Positions 6,190 through 7,292 of a stretch of 7,292 bases of DNA are shown one piece after another. Source of the DNA: Pseudomonadota bacterium (GTDB lineage Bacteria > Pseudomonadota > Gammaproteobacteria > Steroidobacterales > Steroidobacteraceae); the NCBI GenBank assembly GCA_023457495.1, contig JAEWLQ010000038.1, positions 1 through 7,292 of the forward strand, written 5' to 3'. The notes below the pieces were generated by a model. It was not told where the DNA came from. It made no database searches and was given only the letters and a program-made list of their open reading frames with translations. Every line of letters begins with the position of its first letter. Position 1 is the stretch's first letter. Made by a program: the position numbers and the translations under genes.

Positions 6190-7292
6190 GTAATTTGAGC
6201 CGGAAATCGCCGTCGCCGTAGTGCACGTAGTCGGCCCAGTCCGGCGAATGGCGCGCGTGCACGGCGCGCCGCGCCTTGACCAGCGCGCCGCCGATGGTCG
6301 ACCTCAACAGCTCGCGATAGAACGCGGTCGCGAATGCGGTCGCGGCCTCGTCCTCGACCGGCCAGTGAGTGCCGATGTAATGCGCGAGGCCGGCACGCAG
6401 CAGGGACTCCGCGAGACTCAGGTTGGTGCGCACGCCGCGTTCGCGCCGGGCGCCGCGCGTGTCGCGCGCGCCGCGCCGCAGGCGCGCGGACTCGCAGGCA
6501 TTGAATACCACCAGCGGTGGCAGACGGCCGAGCGCGGCGACGGCCGAACCGGTGAGATCGCCGTCCGCGAGCGCGAGACCACTTTCGCCCGGCCGGTGTG
6601 CATCGAAAAACGCGTGGCCCGCGTAATGGATGACATCGTGCCGGCCGGCCTCGAGCTCCGCGGTGACGCGCGCCAGCGTCGCGGCCTCGCCGGTGACTTC
6701 GGTGACGCGCACCTTGGGCACCCGCCCGAGAATGGCCGTAATGCGCTCGCGTTCGAGCTCCGCGCCCGGCAGATCGCGAGTCGGATTGGAGATGACCAGC
6801 ACTCCGAGCTCACGTTGTGAGCGACGCTCCTGATCGAAGCGCGCCGGCACGAGATCGGCGGTGGCGTAGCGGCGCGACAGGCCGCTTTCGAGCGCAGGGA
6901 TCCAGCCGCGCAGGTTGAGGGTTTCCCAGGGCACACGGCTGCCGGCCGCATCGTGCACCACCGACAAGGGTTGGCGCCGCGTCGCCACGAGCGCCTCGGC
7001 GAGCGCGGGATGCAGGACCAGCGAGCCCAGTCTGCGGCCCAGGGTCTTCACGCGCACGGGCGTGAGCGAAGGCTGCGCGAACTCACGATCCAGCGCGTCG
7101 AGCGCATCGGTGCGGAACCTGCGGGCCTGGGAGTAGATGGCAGCGGACGTACCGCCGGTCAGCAGCGAGGCGCGCCAGGTTTCCATGCCCTCGCGCCGCG
7201 CTTCGGCCGCGACGATCAGGTGCGCGGTGCCCGGCAGCTTGCGGACGCGCGTCGCCGCGCGCGTGGGCAGCGGGGCGAGCGGGGCCAAGCGC
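6185..7292 (-). CDS. CHAT-domain cysteine peptidase, C-terminal part (5' end outside window)
   Basis: The frame is open to the right window edge, so the N-terminus is missing. A TTG at 7288 is in frame but has no support as the true start. Residues below are numbered from it. The visible 367 residues are mostly a CHAT domain (caspase HetF associated with TPRs, a clan CD peptidase): VPWETLNLRGW (119-129, the family's PWE-L element), GVLVISNP (162-169), PGAELERERI (174-183), HYAGHAFFD with catalytic His225, LVVFNACESA with catalytic Cys265, SLAESLLRAG, YIGTHWPVED, and the closing DYVHYGDGDFRL. The dyad is intact, so it should be an active protease. The roughly 75 residues before the CHAT core (ETWRASLLTGGTSAAIY and a helical stretch) are unassigned. 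CHAT proteins are often fused to TPR or other sensor domains and serve as effectors in conflict or cell-suicide systems. Here the sensor and partners would lie upstream, beyond 7292. It converges on the hydrolase gene with a 3-base gap. Confidence 0.9.
   Translation of the reverse strand, partial: RLAPLAPLPTRAATRVRKLPGTAHLIVAAEARREGMETWRASLLTGGTSAAIYSQARRFRTDALDALDREFAQPSLTPVRVKTLGRRLGSLVLHPALAEALVATRRQPLSVVHDAAGSRVPWETLNLRGWIPALESGLSRRYATADLVPARFDQERRSQRELGVLVISNPTRDLPGAELERERITAILGRVPKVRVTEVTGEAATLARVTAELEAGRHDVIHYAGHAFFDAHRPGESGLALADGDLTGSAVAALGRLPPLVVFNACESARLRRGARDTRGARRERGVRTNLSLAESLLRAGLAHYIGTHWPVEDEAATAFATAFYRELLRSTIGGALVKARRAVHARHSPDWADYVHYGDGDFRLKLP

Overview
This window of very GC-rich DNA holds seven protein-coding genes packed almost without gaps. 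Five lie on the minus strand in the left 4.2 kb, one is on the plus strand, and one more is on the minus strand at the right end. Two genes run off the window: the first (its 3' end at the left edge) and the last (its 5' end at the right edge). The only non-coding gaps are 129 bases at 1586-1714 and several of under 50 bases, so no stretch over 300 bases lacks a gene. I saw no tRNA, rRNA, CRISPR array, insertion sequence or att-like repeat. The base composition, the lipoprotein with a Cys-Gly-Gly-Gly start, and the TerC, SPFH and HAD families together suggest a high-GC Gram-negative bacterium, probably a proteobacterium. That assignment is an inference, not something read from a marker gene.

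Layout, left to right. (1) 1-1585, minus: the first 528 codons of a secreted or outer-membrane lipoprotein with a fibronectin type III domain followed by a PQQ-dependent glucose/sorbosone dehydrogenase-type beta-propeller. The frame is still open at a run of ten G at the window edge. (2) 1586-1714: a short intergenic region containing three inverted repeats. (3) 1715-4229, minus: a tight four-gene cluster read in the order TerC-family membrane protein, 68-residue membrane protein, single SPFH (prohibitin/HflC-like) protein, HAD phosphatase. The gaps of 22, 14 and 7 bases suggest one operon. (4) 4277-6181, plus: an exported DUF5060/DUF4038 (apiosidase-like) glycoside hydrolase, divergent from the TerC gene across about 47 bases. 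(5) 6185-7292, minus: the C-terminal part of a CHAT-domain cysteine peptidase with its His/Cys dyad intact, convergent with the hydrolase and separated from it by three bases.

Functionally, the TerC-small protein-SPFH group looks like a membrane module: a probable metal-handling transporter with a microdomain scaffold. The glycoside hydrolase and the PQQ dehydrogenase both act on extracytoplasmic sugars, but nothing here shows that they work together. The CHAT peptidase is the best candidate for belonging to a conflict, defence or programmed-proteolysis system. Its N-terminal region and any partner genes lie beyond the right edge, so the window alone cannot define such a system.
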